From NCBI GenBank assembly GCA_900316585.1, contig ONDM01000006.1:1-64000 (forward strand): a DNA stretch of 64,000 nucleotides, given 5' to 3'. Position 1 is the stretch's first letter. Each line of letters starts with the position of its first letter. Made by a program: the position numbers and the translations under genes. This DNA is from an uncultured Prevotellaceae bacterium (GTDB taxonomy: Bacteria; Bacteroidota; Bacteroidia; Bacteroidales; Bacteroidaceae). This document shows, piece by piece, positions 37,639 to 46,393 of this stretch. The notes beneath the pieces were generated by a model, which had not been told where the DNA came from, searched no databases, and saw nothing but the letters and a program-made list of their open reading frames with translations.

Positions 37639-39405
37639 TTATTGTTGTTCAGTAATCAGGTCCACAGTGCTGATTTTACTTACACCATCATTGTTGATGA
37701 CCTTAGTCTTGGCTTTTCCTGTGATATTGATCTTGCTTGCACCTTTGCTGTCCACTTTCAGATTGTCACAGTCCACGTCCACTTCAAGTTGCGATGCTCC
37801 TTCGCTTTTGATTTGGCAGGAGCCTCCCTTCATGGTAACCTTGCCTCTGGCAGCTCCTTCAGCATCTAACTTGAAATCTTGTGCTTCCACGTAGAGATCT
37901 TTCAGGTATGTTGCCCCTTCGCATTTTAAATCCATCTCATCTACGGATATTTTCTTTATGTCAATCTTGGAGGCTCCCTCCAAGTGCATGTCCAGACTAT
38001 GCTGGTTGATGGAGTCTGCAATGATCAGGCAGCTTCCCTGGGCTTGGATTTTACCCAAAGTAGGAGCGCTGACATATAATTTGATTTTTCTATCGGAGGT
38101 ATTAATCCTTTTTCCATTTAAATATCCTCCGTCACAGCGAAGGGTATAGCCTTCCAGACGAATGTCGGCTTTATTCAGGATTTTTTCGTGAGCTTCTGCC
38201 TGAACATCGAAGGTATCTGCCTGGGTATAGTATAGTTCTATGTTTTCAGAAAGTTCAATATCCGTGAAGTTCTTGAAATCGTAGGGCTGGGTTATCATGG
38301 GAGATGATTCTAAAGCTAGGCCAGGATATTTTACTTTGAAGGCTTCCCAGTTGGCCATTCCATAGACCAGCGTGCCAAGGCCAAGTCCCAAGGATAAGAT
38401 CCAGATGACAAGTAGGGTGGCTATCTGTTTGCCAGACATATTCTTTGAACTGAACATGGCATGGAGAATACCATATAGTGGAATAACGATGGCAAGGATT
38501 CCGCTTACGATGCCTGTAGTGATAAGCCATGAGTTATCTTTAAGGAACTGAAAAGCTTGCTGGTCACCTTCAAAGAGAATCTCTGAACTCCCTACACCTA
38601 AAAGAGCAGCTATAGTTGCCACACCTGCCACAATCAGTGCAAAGAGTGGAATCAGCAATATAATTCCCCAGAAAGCAAGAAAGCAGAAGATTATCACTTT
38701 CAAGAAGGTACCCAGACAGCCCGAAGCCGTGCTTTGTCTCACTTGAACTGAAGCATCCTTTTCTGCCGCATCGTTCAATATCTGGTTCTTCAAGTTCTCT
38801 GGGGTAACTTTCTTACCTTCCATCCTTAGCCTGTCCTCAGGGGAGGCAGGAACGGGCATGACAGCCCAGAGAATGAGGTAAGTGATAGTAGAGATCCAGA
38901 AGAATGACAGGTAATCGAAGTTAACGAAGAGAGCCAGCAGTACGATGATGAGTCGGAGTGGGAGAGGGTCTGTACCACCTAGGTACTTGGTAATACCGGA
39001 GCATACACCACCTAGTATCTTGTCGTTGGTGTCACGGTAAAGCCTTCTGCCCTTCAGACTCTTCAGATAGCGGTCCAGCAGACTGCCTGTGTCATTTCCA
39101 TCATCGGCAAACTGTTGCTTTTGGGAAGATTCACTGCCTTCTTGGGAATCAAGGTCTTGAGGATTTCCGATTTTCTTGATGATATCCTTCACCTGGTCGA
39201 TGTAGATGGCTTCCACACCGCTGTTCTTCAGTTCCCACAGCAGTTCTGCCACACGATGTTCAATGTCGTCAACAATTTCATCACCTCCTTCCTGGCGTTT
39301 GAAGTAGTTCTTCATCTCGTCCAGGTAGTTTTGGAGTAATTCGTAAGCATCTTCATCTATAGCATAGAGAGTGCCGAATAGATTGATCGTTATATTCTTT
39401 TTCAT
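37639..39405 (-). CDS. PspC-domain membrane protein with C-terminal GIN/DUF2807 domain
   Basis: A 588-residue protein. Residues about 1-75 are a cytoplasmic helical part (FGTLYAIDEDAYELLQNYLD). About 118-185 form a PspC domain, RRLYRDTNDKILGGVCSGIT, with its membrane helices. More helices follow (about 235-350), then a large beta-helical GIN (DUF2807) domain from about 385, with repeats like AQGSCLIIADSI and EGASKIDIKKISVDEMDL. This looks like a sensor that reads envelope state outside and signals through PspC inside. In Bacteroidetes it is often paired with a PadR-like regulator, as here. Confidence 0.88.
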   Translation of the reverse strand: MKKNITINLFGTLYAIDEDAYELLQNYLDEMKNYFKRQEGGDEIVDDIEHRVAELLWELKNSGVEAIYIDQVKDIIKKIGNPQDLDSQEGSESSQKQQFADDGNDTGSLLDRYLKSLKGRRLYRDTNDKILGGVCSGITKYLGGTDPLPLRLIIVLLALFVNFDYLSFFWISTITYLILWAVMPVPASPEDRLRMEGKKVTPENLKNQILNDAAEKDASVQVRQSTASGCLGTFLKVIIFCFLAFWGIILLIPLFALIVAGVATIAALLGVGSSEILFEGDQQAFQFLKDNSWLITTGIVSGILAIVIPLYGILHAMFSSKNMSGKQIATLLVIWILSLGLGLGTLVYGMANWEAFKVKYPGLALESSPMITQPYDFKNFTDIELSENIELYYTQADTFDVQAEAHEKILNKADIRLEGYTLRCDGGYLNGKRINTSDRKIKLYVSAPTLGKIQAQGSCLIIADSINQHSLDMHLEGASKIDIKKISVDEMDLKCEGATYLKDLYVEAQDFKLDAEGAARGKVTMKGGSCQIKSEGASQLEVDVDCDNLKVDSKGASKINITGKAKTKVINNDGVSKISTVDLITEQQ

Positions 39406-39477
39406 TTCTGTATGTTTTCACAATTAATAATAGGGATGGGTGTAAAAAAGAAAAGTCTGGGTATAATTGTGAATGAT

Positions 39478-39822
39478 TTAATTTGATTGTTCAAGGCGTG
39501 GAAGACGGAGTATGGCTACTGTCTTGGCCATCTCGTCCCATGCACCGTCAAGCTCACCCAGGAACTGGGCACCCAGTTCAGTCAGGGTGTAGTACTTTCT
39601 AGGGGGACCCTGTGTGGATTCCTTCCATTCATAGGAAAGAAGCCCGTCGTTCTTGAGGCGGGTCAAAAGTGGGTATAGTGTTCCTTCAACCACAATCAGC
39701 TCTGCCTCTTTCAGTTGCTGAATGATATCAGTAGCATACGATGCCTGCTTGTGCAGCAGTAACAGAATGCAGTATTCCAGCATTCCCTTGCGCATCTGTG
39801 ATTTTGCATTTTCTATATTCAT
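39478..39822 (-). CDS. PadR-family transcriptional regulator
   Basis: A 114-residue winged-helix repressor of the small PadR class: GMLEYCILLLLHKQASYATD, then the recognition region EGTLYPLLTRLKNDGLLSYEW and the wing GPPRKYYTLTELGAQFL. PadR proteins bind DNA as dimers and often answer to small molecules. It is the first gene of the seven-gene efflux operon, and a 10-bp inverted repeat covers its promoter, so it very likely represses itself and the pump genes. Confidence 0.93.
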   Translation of the reverse strand: MNIENAKSQMRKGMLEYCILLLLHKQASYATDIIQQLKEAELIVVEGTLYPLLTRLKNDGLLSYEWKESTQGPPRKYYTLTELGAQFLGELDGAWDEMAKTVAILRLPRLEQSN

Positions 39823-39864
39823 AATATTAAAGGTCTAAATACCCACTTTTCTTCTTTTACAATG

Positions 39865-39910
39865 CGAATATATACATTTTTATAGTACCATGCAATACAA
39901 GGTACTATAA
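39865..39910 (-). promoter_or_regulatory. padR promoter with probable PadR operator
   Basis: Perfect inverted repeat TTATAGTACC (39880-39889, with its T at 39880) and GGTACTATAA (39901-39910), 11 bases apart. On the minus strand the -33-like ATTG (39893-39896) lies within it, 20 bp before the -7-like TATATTCG (39865-39872). A repressor bound here would block the promoter. Confidence 0.75.
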
Positions 39911-39992
39911 TTTTAAGATTTATTAAGAAATAAAATGACGCAACCGTCTTCAGACAGCTGCGTCACCTTATTAATAAATAAAGAAAAGCTAT

Positions 39993-40370
39993 TTATCTAC
40001 CTCTATTATTATTGTTCCAGGCGTCTTTCGCACCTTTTATAGCTCCTTTTACCTGGTTTATCACTCCTGTAATTCCATCTGTAATGGAGTTTACGGTTCC
40101 TTTTGCAAAGTACCCCATACATTTTCCTTGGAGTTCACCTATTTCAGTTCTTTCTGAAGGGGTGTACTGGTATCGGCTGATTCGGTCGTTTATACGGTTA
40201 TACTTGTTCTTTGCACGGTCCCAGTCTCGGTAGTCATAGTAATAACTGTTGTCTTCCAGTTCATAGGTCAAGTTGCGCAGGCTGTCTACTGCTGCATACT
40301 TTCCGCTGGTACAGCTGCTGGTCATGCCTAGTACCATGCAGAATAAAATCAAGCTGAATAGTTTCTTCAT
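39993..40370 (-). CDS. small lipoprotein, function unknown
   Basis: A 125-residue predicted lipoprotein: signal MKKLFSLILFCMVLGMTSSC with lipid-bearing Cys20. The mature part has a Tyr/Asp/Arg-rich helical region (LEDNSYYYDYRDWDRAKNKY, RINDRISRYQY) and a Gly-rich end (SITDGITGVINQVKGAIKGA) that could lie in a membrane, then an Asn/Arg tail. I do not recognise the family. The long upstream region holds 22-bp-phased repeats related to those of the other envelope genes in this window. Confidence 0.8.
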   Translation of the reverse strand: MKKLFSLILFCMVLGMTSSCTSGKYAAVDSLRNLTYELEDNSYYYDYRDWDRAKNKYNRINDRISRYQYTPSERTEIGELQGKCMGYFAKGTVNSITDGITGVINQVKGAIKGAKDAWNNNNRGR

Positions 40371-40476
40371 TGTGTCTAAAAATTTAAAAGAGAGTTTTGT
40401 TATTGTTTTATTCAAATTGTTCTTTTAGTCGTTTTTTTCCCACAACCTATATTGGGCTATAGGAAAATGTCTTTGG

Positions 40477-40525
40477 TAGGGTGAATATTTTCTCTAACTG
40501 GGGAAATATTTTTCTCCTTCTGGAA
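40477..40525. promoter_or_regulatory. three 22-bp-phased TAGGG-like repeats upstream of a lipoprotein gene
   Basis: On the plus strand TAGGG at 40477, TGGGG at 40499 and TGGAA at 40521 are 22 bp apart. Bases 40501-40521 equal 11376-11396 exactly. Each unit is also close to its own reverse complement (GGGAAATATTTTTCTCC), so it reads on the minus strand too (AGGAG from 40518, TAGAG from 40496), toward the lipoprotein gene starting at 40370. A separate 6-bp inverted repeat (CCTATA/TATAGG on the minus strand, 40446-40463) lies between the element and the gene. No convincing -7 box fits the 36-bp rule. Confidence 0.5.
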
Positions 40526-40552
40526 AAATAAAATTGACCAGTAGGAGAGGGG

Positions 40553-41317
40553 TTACCAATAGCAGGTATTTGGTATCTGCTGCCCACTGAGCAAATAGTC
40601 CAAAAAGTAAGGTAGCTGCCTATACCATTCAGGCCAGTCATGGTCACAATCCTGTCCCCAGTAGTCTACCCAGGCAGGGATGCCCTTGTTGTGGAAAATC
40701 TGCTGAAGTTTGCGCGTGCTGTCAGAGCATTCATCTTCCCATCGTCCCTGACCTACGCAGATGATAATCTGACGCCAGGGGTACATGTTCAGGTAATAGT
40801 GGTCCCAAGGCATGTTGGCCATATAGTCTGCGGGAGAGTTGTTGTAGACATTCTGGTCACGATAGCCATCGAAAAAGTAGTCTGCATGGTACAGTCCACT
40901 GAGGGCTATACAACCTTGGAAACGGTCTGGACGACGCATCATGAAGTTCACGGCATGTGTGGCTCCCAGGCTGCAACCTGTCACATAGAACATCTCATTG
41001 TCGCTTTGCTGTACATTGGGAAGCAGTTCATCGGTGACATAGTGGAACCATTGTTCTTGAAGCCATGAGCGATGTCCGCCATCCTGCCCCTTGGCACTCC
41101 AAGTTTCAGAATCAATGGCATCGATGCAAATGACCCGTATTTCCCCATTGTCTATGTAAGGGCGCATGATATCAATCATCCCCCGGTTTTCCCAGTCATA
41201 GAATCGACCGTCCTGGGTGGGTACCACAATGAAGGGCCTTCCCCAGTCTCCATAAGTCTTGTATTCCATGTCGCGGTTCAGGCATTGGCTGTACCACTTA
41301 TGATATTGTACGTTCAT
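40553..41317 (-). CDS. esterase D-like alpha/beta-hydrolase
   Basis: A 254-residue cytoplasmic protein (no signal) of the putative-esterase family. Nucleophile Ser in VTGCSLGATHAV, acidic-residue region IIICVGQGRWEDEC, and His in GQDCDHDWPEW near the end. The protein lacks one standard Gly of the nucleophile elbow (GCSLG fits GxSxG). Its start overlaps the end of the ATP-grasp gene by 4 bp, so the two are translationally coupled and probably act in one pathway. Substrate unknown. Confidence 0.87.
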   Translation of the reverse strand: MNVQYHKWYSQCLNRDMEYKTYGDWGRPFIVVPTQDGRFYDWENRGMIDIMRPYIDNGEIRVICIDAIDSETWSAKGQDGGHRSWLQEQWFHYVTDELLPNVQQSDNEMFYVTGCSLGATHAVNFMMRRPDRFQGCIALSGLYHADYFFDGYRDQNVYNNSPADYMANMPWDHYYLNMYPWRQIIICVGQGRWEDECSDSTRKLQQIFHNKGIPAWVDYWGQDCDHDWPEWYRQLPYFLDYLLSGQQIPNTCYW

Positions 41318-42513
41318 GATGGTATTTGTCTGTCGGTCACAAAATGTATGAATTCATTGACCTCCTCCACGGTGTCCAGTCTCCCAAGGAACATGTAGTC
41401 ACCCATAGCTCCTGAAAGCACCTTTGGAATAGGCTCCTGGTTCATGATTTTTCCTGCATATACTCGGTTGATTTCCTCTCTGCTGTGGTCATAGCCTTTG
41501 TTGTCACGCTGGCTGGCATACGCACAATGGTAGACTTGCCCCATAGAGGTACGGTTCTCGTCGAAGGCTACCATATCTGCATAGATTTGGTATACGTTGG
41601 TGCTCCAGCTGTAGTTCATCATGTCTGGGGTGAAACCACCGGCTGGGCGCATGTTTACCTCCAATGCTACGAAATCTCCCTGCTTGCCAAGTCCGATGTG
41701 CTCCCGATCCAGACGGAAGAATTCCAGATGCACGAACCGTCTGTTGATTCCGAAAGCCTTTACTGTCTTGCGTCCATATTGACGCAGCTGGTCAGGGATG
41801 GAATCCACATAGTATGCAAGATCACCTTCTTTATGCACGATGTCGGCAATGCTAGGTGGCCAGAAGCAGCATGACTCAAAAATAGGGTCACCCTTGGAAT
41901 TGATGATGGCATCATAGGAATAGATGTTGCCCTCTATAAATTCTTCGATGACGTAGTTTTCCACTTGTGGTGTATTGATGAACCAAGATTTCAGCTGGTC
42001 TTCATTGCCAATCTTCAGTGTTCCCCCAGCACCTACACCTATGTCAGGCTTGGTAAAGAGGGGATAGCCTGCCAGAGCACCAAATTCCAATGCCTTCTCC
42101 AGCCCCTCAGATGCCTTTACCTGGCGTGCAGTAGGTACTTTGCCTTTGGCATAGTATTTCTTCATCTGGCTCTTTTCCTTGATGCTCAGGATACGGTCGG
42201 ACTTTATGCCTGTGCAAACATTGAAATCCGTTCGCAGTTTTGCGTCTTGTTCCAACCAGTATTCATTGTTTGACTCAATCCAGTCAATGTGTCCATATTT
42301 AAAACCGAAAAAGGCCACGGCACGATACATCTGGTCGTAATCTTCCATGTTGTCAACCCGGTAATACTCCGTCAGGGAATCCTTCAGAACCTGGCTCAGG
42401 GATTCATATGGAGCATCGGCAATGCCCAACACGGTTACACCGTTCTGCTTCAGTGCTCGGCAGAAATTCTCATAGTTGTGCGGAAAGTGTGGTGAAATGA
42501 AAACAAAATTCAT
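41314..42513 (-). CDS. ATP-grasp enzyme (carboxylase/carbamoyl-phosphate-synthase-like)
   Basis: A 399-residue ATP-grasp protein. An N-terminal Rossmann-like preATP domain (NFVFISPHFPHNYENFCRAL) is followed by the ATP-grasp core: MKKYYAKGKVPTARQ, GYPLFTKPDIGVGAGGT (glycine-rich loop), YVIEEFIEGNIYSYD, and the metal site in FVALEVNMRPAGGFTPD. The family joins a carboxylate to an amine or other nucleophile via an acyl phosphate. Together with the overlapping esterase gene it forms a compact two-gene unit that I cannot match to a known pathway. A -7 TATATTTG lies at 42549-42556 on the minus strand. Confidence 0.87.
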   Translation of the reverse strand: MNFVFISPHFPHNYENFCRALKQNGVTVLGIADAPYESLSQVLKDSLTEYYRVDNMEDYDQMYRAVAFFGFKYGHIDWIESNNEYWLEQDAKLRTDFNVCTGIKSDRILSIKEKSQMKKYYAKGKVPTARQVKASEGLEKALEFGALAGYPLFTKPDIGVGAGGTLKIGNEDQLKSWFINTPQVENYVIEEFIEGNIYSYDAIINSKGDPIFESCCFWPPSIADIVHKEGDLAYYVDSIPDQLRQYGRKTVKAFGINRRFVHLEFFRLDREHIGLGKQGDFVALEVNMRPAGGFTPDMMNYSWSTNVYQIYADMVAFDENRTSMGQVYHCAYASQRDNKGYDHSREEINRVYAGKIMNQEPIPKVLSGAMGDYMFLGRLDTVEEVNEFIHFVTDRQIPS

Positions 42514-42668
42514 ATTTCAGTTTTTAAATTATTTCCCTTTATAACTTGCAAATATAAAGTAAAAACTCGAGAAAACGGATGTTTTCGTTATTTATTTATT
42601 AAATTGTCATAAAAACCCTTACATTCGGCATTTTATTTGTACTTTTGTAGATTGTAATTAATGTGACA

Positions 42669-45509
42669 ATGAAGAAACTGCTATCCCTTCCACCGAATCT
42701 GGTGGAGTGTTTTCATGATATACAAGGTGTAGGCCATGAGGAGTGGTTCTGCACAAACGACCCTATAGGCAGAAAGCTTGGTTCTGGTGGAGGAACCACC
42801 TGGCTGCTTCAGGCATGCAAGGATGCTGAGGCACCGGAGCAAGACCTCTTGCAGTGGCTGGGGCAGGAGAAACGCATTCTCCTTCATGCCGGAGGGCAGA
42901 GCCGCAGGTTGCCGTCCTATGCTCCCTCGGGTAAGATCTTGACCCCTATACCTGTATTCCGTTGGAAAAGAGGGCAGAAACTGTCCCAGACTTTGCTGGA
43001 TCTCCAGCTTCCTCTGTATGAGCAGATTATGGAGAAGGCTCCAGCTCATCTGCACACTCTTATTGCCAGTGGTGATGTGTATATCAGGGCTACAGGCCGG
43101 TTGCAGAATATCCCCGATGCCGATGTGGTATGCTACGGGCTTTGGGCAGATCCATCCTTAGCTCAGAATCATGGAGTCTTTGTTTCCAGCAGGAAAAAGC
43201 CGGGAGAGCTGGATTTCATGCTGCAAAAACCATCCATCAGTGAGCAGAATTCGTTGATGCAGGATTACCTTTATCTGATGGACATCGGCATTTGGTTGTT
43301 CAGCGACCGTGCCATAGAGCTTATGATGAAACGTTCTATGAAGCCTGATGGCTCTGTGGGCTTTTATGATATGTATTCAGAGTTCGGTCTGGCATTGGGC
43401 AATCATCCGAAGATAGAAGATCCTGAGTTGAACAGCCTGAAGGTGGTTATCCTTCCATTGCCAGGGGGAGAGTTCCACCACTATGGTACAAGCCGTGAGA
43501 TGATATCTTCTACCGTCACCGTGCAGAACTCTGTTACCGACCAACGTGAAATCAAGCTTCACCATGCAAAGCCTTGTCCTGCCATGTTTGTGCAGAATGC
43601 CGATGTGAGGATAAAGCTTACTTCTGAGAATTCCGACTTGTGGGTAGAGAACAGTTGTATTGGAAGTGATTGGAAAATTGCGAACAGAAATATCGTGACT
43701 GGTGTTCCGGAAAACGACTGGAAACTTCAGCTTACCTCGGGGCTCTGTGTGGATGTCGTACCGTTTGGTGAGAATCAGTATGTAGCTCGCCCTTATGGTA
43801 TGGACGACAAGTTCAAAGGGGCCTTGTCCGATGCTTCGGTGTACTATCAGGGTAAACCGGTAGGGAACTGGTTAAAGGAACGTGATCTTACCTTCTCTGA
43901 TATTGAAGGAAATCAGGATTTGCAGGCAGCCTGTCTGTTCCCTGTCTGTGATACCGTGGAGGAGCTGGGTTTAGCTATCCGTTGGATGACCACAGAGCCG
44001 GAGTTGCAAGAGGGTGCATTGGTTTGGGAAAAGGCACGCAAGGTAAGTGCCGATGATATTTCCGCCTTTGCGAACCTTCACAGATTGGTAGCTCAACGTA
44101 AGGCGTTCGCACATATGAACTGGCCAATATTGGCAAAAAATCATGAGAGGAGTATTTTTTACCAGGTAAACCTGGAAGATGCTGCCCATCAGTTTGCTGA
44201 AAATGCCCTTTCACTGCCTTCGGAACTGCCTGAGAGCACTGACCGCATGACTTGTATAAGCGATGCCATGTTCCGTTCTCGCGTGCGTACGCTCACAGGT
44301 GGGGATGGTACAGAAGATGAAAGAAAGGCGTTTTCTCTCATGAGGGAGGGGCTTACTGCTACTTCCAGTCATGAGCAGACTCCTAAGTTGTCTGTCTATC
44401 AGGATCAGATTGTCTGGGGCCGTAGCCCAGTGCGTATCGACTTGGCTGGTGGGTGGACCGACACACCTCCATATAGTTTGATGAACGGAGGAAATGTGGT
44501 GAATATAGCCATTGAATTGAATGGTCAGCCACCTCTTCAAGTGTTTATAAAACCTAGTAAGGAATATAAGATTATACTGCGCTCCATAGATTTAGGGGCT
44601 GTAGAACAGGTGAGTACTTTCGAGGAACTGAAACAGTTCAATAAGGTAGGCTCTCCATTCTCCATCCCTAAGGCAGCACTGGTGCTGGCAGGCTTTCATC
44701 CAGACTTCAGTGCAGAAAAGTTCGTAAGTTTGGAACAGTGCCTCCAGGCCTTTGGTTCTGGTCTGGAAATGACCACTCTTTCTGCCATTCCGGCAGGCTC
44801 TGGGTTGGGTACCAGTTCCATCTTGGCATCTACGGTGTTGGGTGCTGTAAACGATTTCTGTGGTTTGGGTTGGGACAAGTATGAAATTTGTAACAGGACA
44901 TTGGTTTTGGAACAGCTATTGACCACTGGTGGTGGTTGGCAAGACCAGTATGGTGGAGTGCTTTCAGGGGTGAAACTCCTGCAGACCGATGCCGGTTGGG
45001 AGCAAAAGCCATTGGTTCGTTGGCTTCCAGATCAGCTTTTCACGGCTCCAGAGTACCGGAAGTGTCATTTACTCTATTATACTGGCATTACTAGAACAGC
45101 CAAGGGTATTCTGGCTGAAATCGTGAGAGGAATGTTCCTAAATTCCACAACACATCTGGATGTTCTCGATGCCATGAAACTGCATGCATTGGAACTGTAT
45201 GATGCTATCCAACGGAACGACATGCAAGCCATGGGGCATCTGGTACGCAAGACATGGCATCAGAATCAGTTGCTCGACAGTGGCACTAATCCTCCTGCTG
45301 TGAAAGCTATCACCGATATGATTGATGATTTGTGCTTAGGTTATAAGTTGCCAGGTGCAGGTGGTGGTGGCTATTTATATATGATAGCCAAAGACGAGGA
45401 AGCAGCTGCCCGCATTAAGAATATACTTATGCAGACACCGCCCAATGAGAAGGCGCGTTTTGTGGAAATGAGTTTGAGTAATAGAGGACTTGAAACCTCA
45501 AAAAGTTGA
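42669..45509 (+). CDS. fkp: bifunctional L-fucokinase / GDP-L-fucose pyrophosphorylase
   Basis: A 946-residue fusion that turns free L-fucose into fucose-1-phosphate and then GDP-fucose, which Bacteroides adds to capsule and glycoproteins. The N-terminal half holds the pyrophosphorylase (HAGGQSRRLPSYAPSGKIL near 80). The C-terminal part is a GHMP kinase: RSPVRIDLAGGWTDTPPYS near 588-606, the ATP loop PAGSGLGTSSIL, and the end motif KLPGAGGGGYLYM. Length matches the Bacteroides fragilis enzyme. A GTG two codons upstream is possible, but the ATG at 42669 is more likely; the -7 TACTTTTG is at 42640-42647. Confidence 0.96.
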   Translation: MKKLLSLPPNLVECFHDIQGVGHEEWFCTNDPIGRKLGSGGGTTWLLQACKDAEAPEQDLLQWLGQEKRILLHAGGQSRRLPSYAPSGKILTPIPVFRWKRGQKLSQTLLDLQLPLYEQIMEKAPAHLHTLIASGDVYIRATGRLQNIPDADVVCYGLWADPSLAQNHGVFVSSRKKPGELDFMLQKPSISEQNSLMQDYLYLMDIGIWLFSDRAIELMMKRSMKPDGSVGFYDMYSEFGLALGNHPKIEDPELNSLKVVILPLPGGEFHHYGTSREMISSTVTVQNSVTDQREIKLHHAKPCPAMFVQNADVRIKLTSENSDLWVENSCIGSDWKIANRNIVTGVPENDWKLQLTSGLCVDVVPFGENQYVARPYGMDDKFKGALSDASVYYQGKPVGNWLKERDLTFSDIEGNQDLQAACLFPVCDTVEELGLAIRWMTTEPELQEGALVWEKARKVSADDISAFANLHRLVAQRKAFAHMNWPILAKNHERSIFYQVNLEDAAHQFAENALSLPSELPESTDRMTCISDAMFRSRVRTLTGGDGTEDERKAFSLMREGLTATSSHEQTPKLSVYQDQIVWGRSPVRIDLAGGWTDTPPYSLMNGGNVVNIAIELNGQPPLQVFIKPSKEYKIILRSIDLGAVEQVSTFEELKQFNKVGSPFSIPKAALVLAGFHPDFSAEKFVSLEQCLQAFGSGLEMTTLSAIPAGSGLGTSSILASTVLGAVNDFCGLGWDKYEICNRTLVLEQLLTTGGGWQDQYGGVLSGVKLLQTDAGWEQKPLVRWLPDQLFTAPEYRKCHLLYYTGITRTAKGILAEIVRGMFLNSTTHLDVLDAMKLHALELYDAIQRNDMQAMGHLVRKTWHQNQLLDSGTNPPAVKAITDMIDDLCLGYKLPGAGGGGYLYMIAKDEEAAARIKNILMQTPPNEKARFVEMSLSNRGLETSKS

Positions 45510-45535
45510 AATAATAATTAAAAAGCAAAAACAAC

Positions 45536-46366
45536 ATGAAAAAAACAGTTTTGGCAGCAGTTGCTGCATTATCACTGACTGCTTGCAATCAGGCTCCCAA
45601 GCAGGCAGAAGAAGTACAGGAGCCAAAGTCATTGGTTCTTTATTATTCCCTGACAGAAACCACAACTAAGGTGGCAGAGGAATTTGCTAAGCAGACTGGT
45701 GCAGACATCGTGGCATTCGACTTGAAAGAGCCTTATTCAAAAGTGTATGATGAGGCAATTCAGCGTTCAGTGAAAGAGCGTGAGGAAGGTGTTCTTCCAG
45801 AAGTAGATTCACTGACTGTAGATTTATCTGAATATCAGACTATTTACTTGGGCTTCCCTATATGGTTCGGCACTTATGCTACCCCAGTAAAGTCTCTGGT
45901 TGCTTCAGTAGATTTAAGTGGCAAGAAGATTGTTCCATTTGCTACCTATGGTAGTGGTGGTCGCAACGTAGCTGAGGCAGACCTGAAGAAGGCACTTCCA
46001 AACTCAGAAGTCACAGAGGCATTTGGTATCCGTCAGGCCAACATAGAAAAGGCTCCTGCAGCAATAAAGGCATTCCTGCTTAAGAACGGTTTGGTAGAGG
46101 GTGAATACGTAGCTCTTCCTGAATTCTCCGAATCACAGGATGTTACAGAAGAGCAGAAGGCCATCTTCAATGAAGCTACTGGCAACTATGCCATGTTGAA
46201 GGCTACTCCAGTCAAGGTTGCTACCAGAACCATCGACGAGGGCACTGAATATAAATATACAGCAGAAGACCAGGGGCGTGACGGTCAGAAGAGTGAGATT
46301 ACCATTTATGTGGTAAAGCCAGCTGCTGAAGGCCAACCAGCATATTTCACCGAGGTGGTTCGCTAA
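45536..46366 (+). CDS. flavodoxin-fold lipoprotein
   Basis: A 276-residue predicted lipoprotein: signal MKKTVLAAVAALSLTACNQ with lipid-bearing Cys17. The body is a flavodoxin-like domain: LVLYYSLTETTTKVAEEFA (phosphate-binding loop, about 33-51), YLGFPIWFGTYATPV (FMN-binding loop) and PFATYGSGGRNV. The last 70 residues add a small beta domain (VKVATRTIDEGTEYKYTAED onward). A flavodoxin outside the cytoplasm is unusual; it may serve periplasmic electron transfer or bind a flavin without redox work. It lies 26 bp after fkp, so it may share its transcript. Confidence 0.87.
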   Translation: MKKTVLAAVAALSLTACNQAPKQAEEVQEPKSLVLYYSLTETTTKVAEEFAKQTGADIVAFDLKEPYSKVYDEAIQRSVKEREEGVLPEVDSLTVDLSEYQTIYLGFPIWFGTYATPVKSLVASVDLSGKKIVPFATYGSGGRNVAEADLKKALPNSEVTEAFGIRQANIEKAPAAIKAFLLKNGLVEGEYVALPEFSESQDVTEEQKAIFNEATGNYAMLKATPVKVATRTIDEGTEYKYTAEDQGRDGQKSEITIYVVKPAAEGQPAYFTEVVR

Positions 46367-46393
46367 TAATAACTTCCTAAAAGACAAAAAGGT

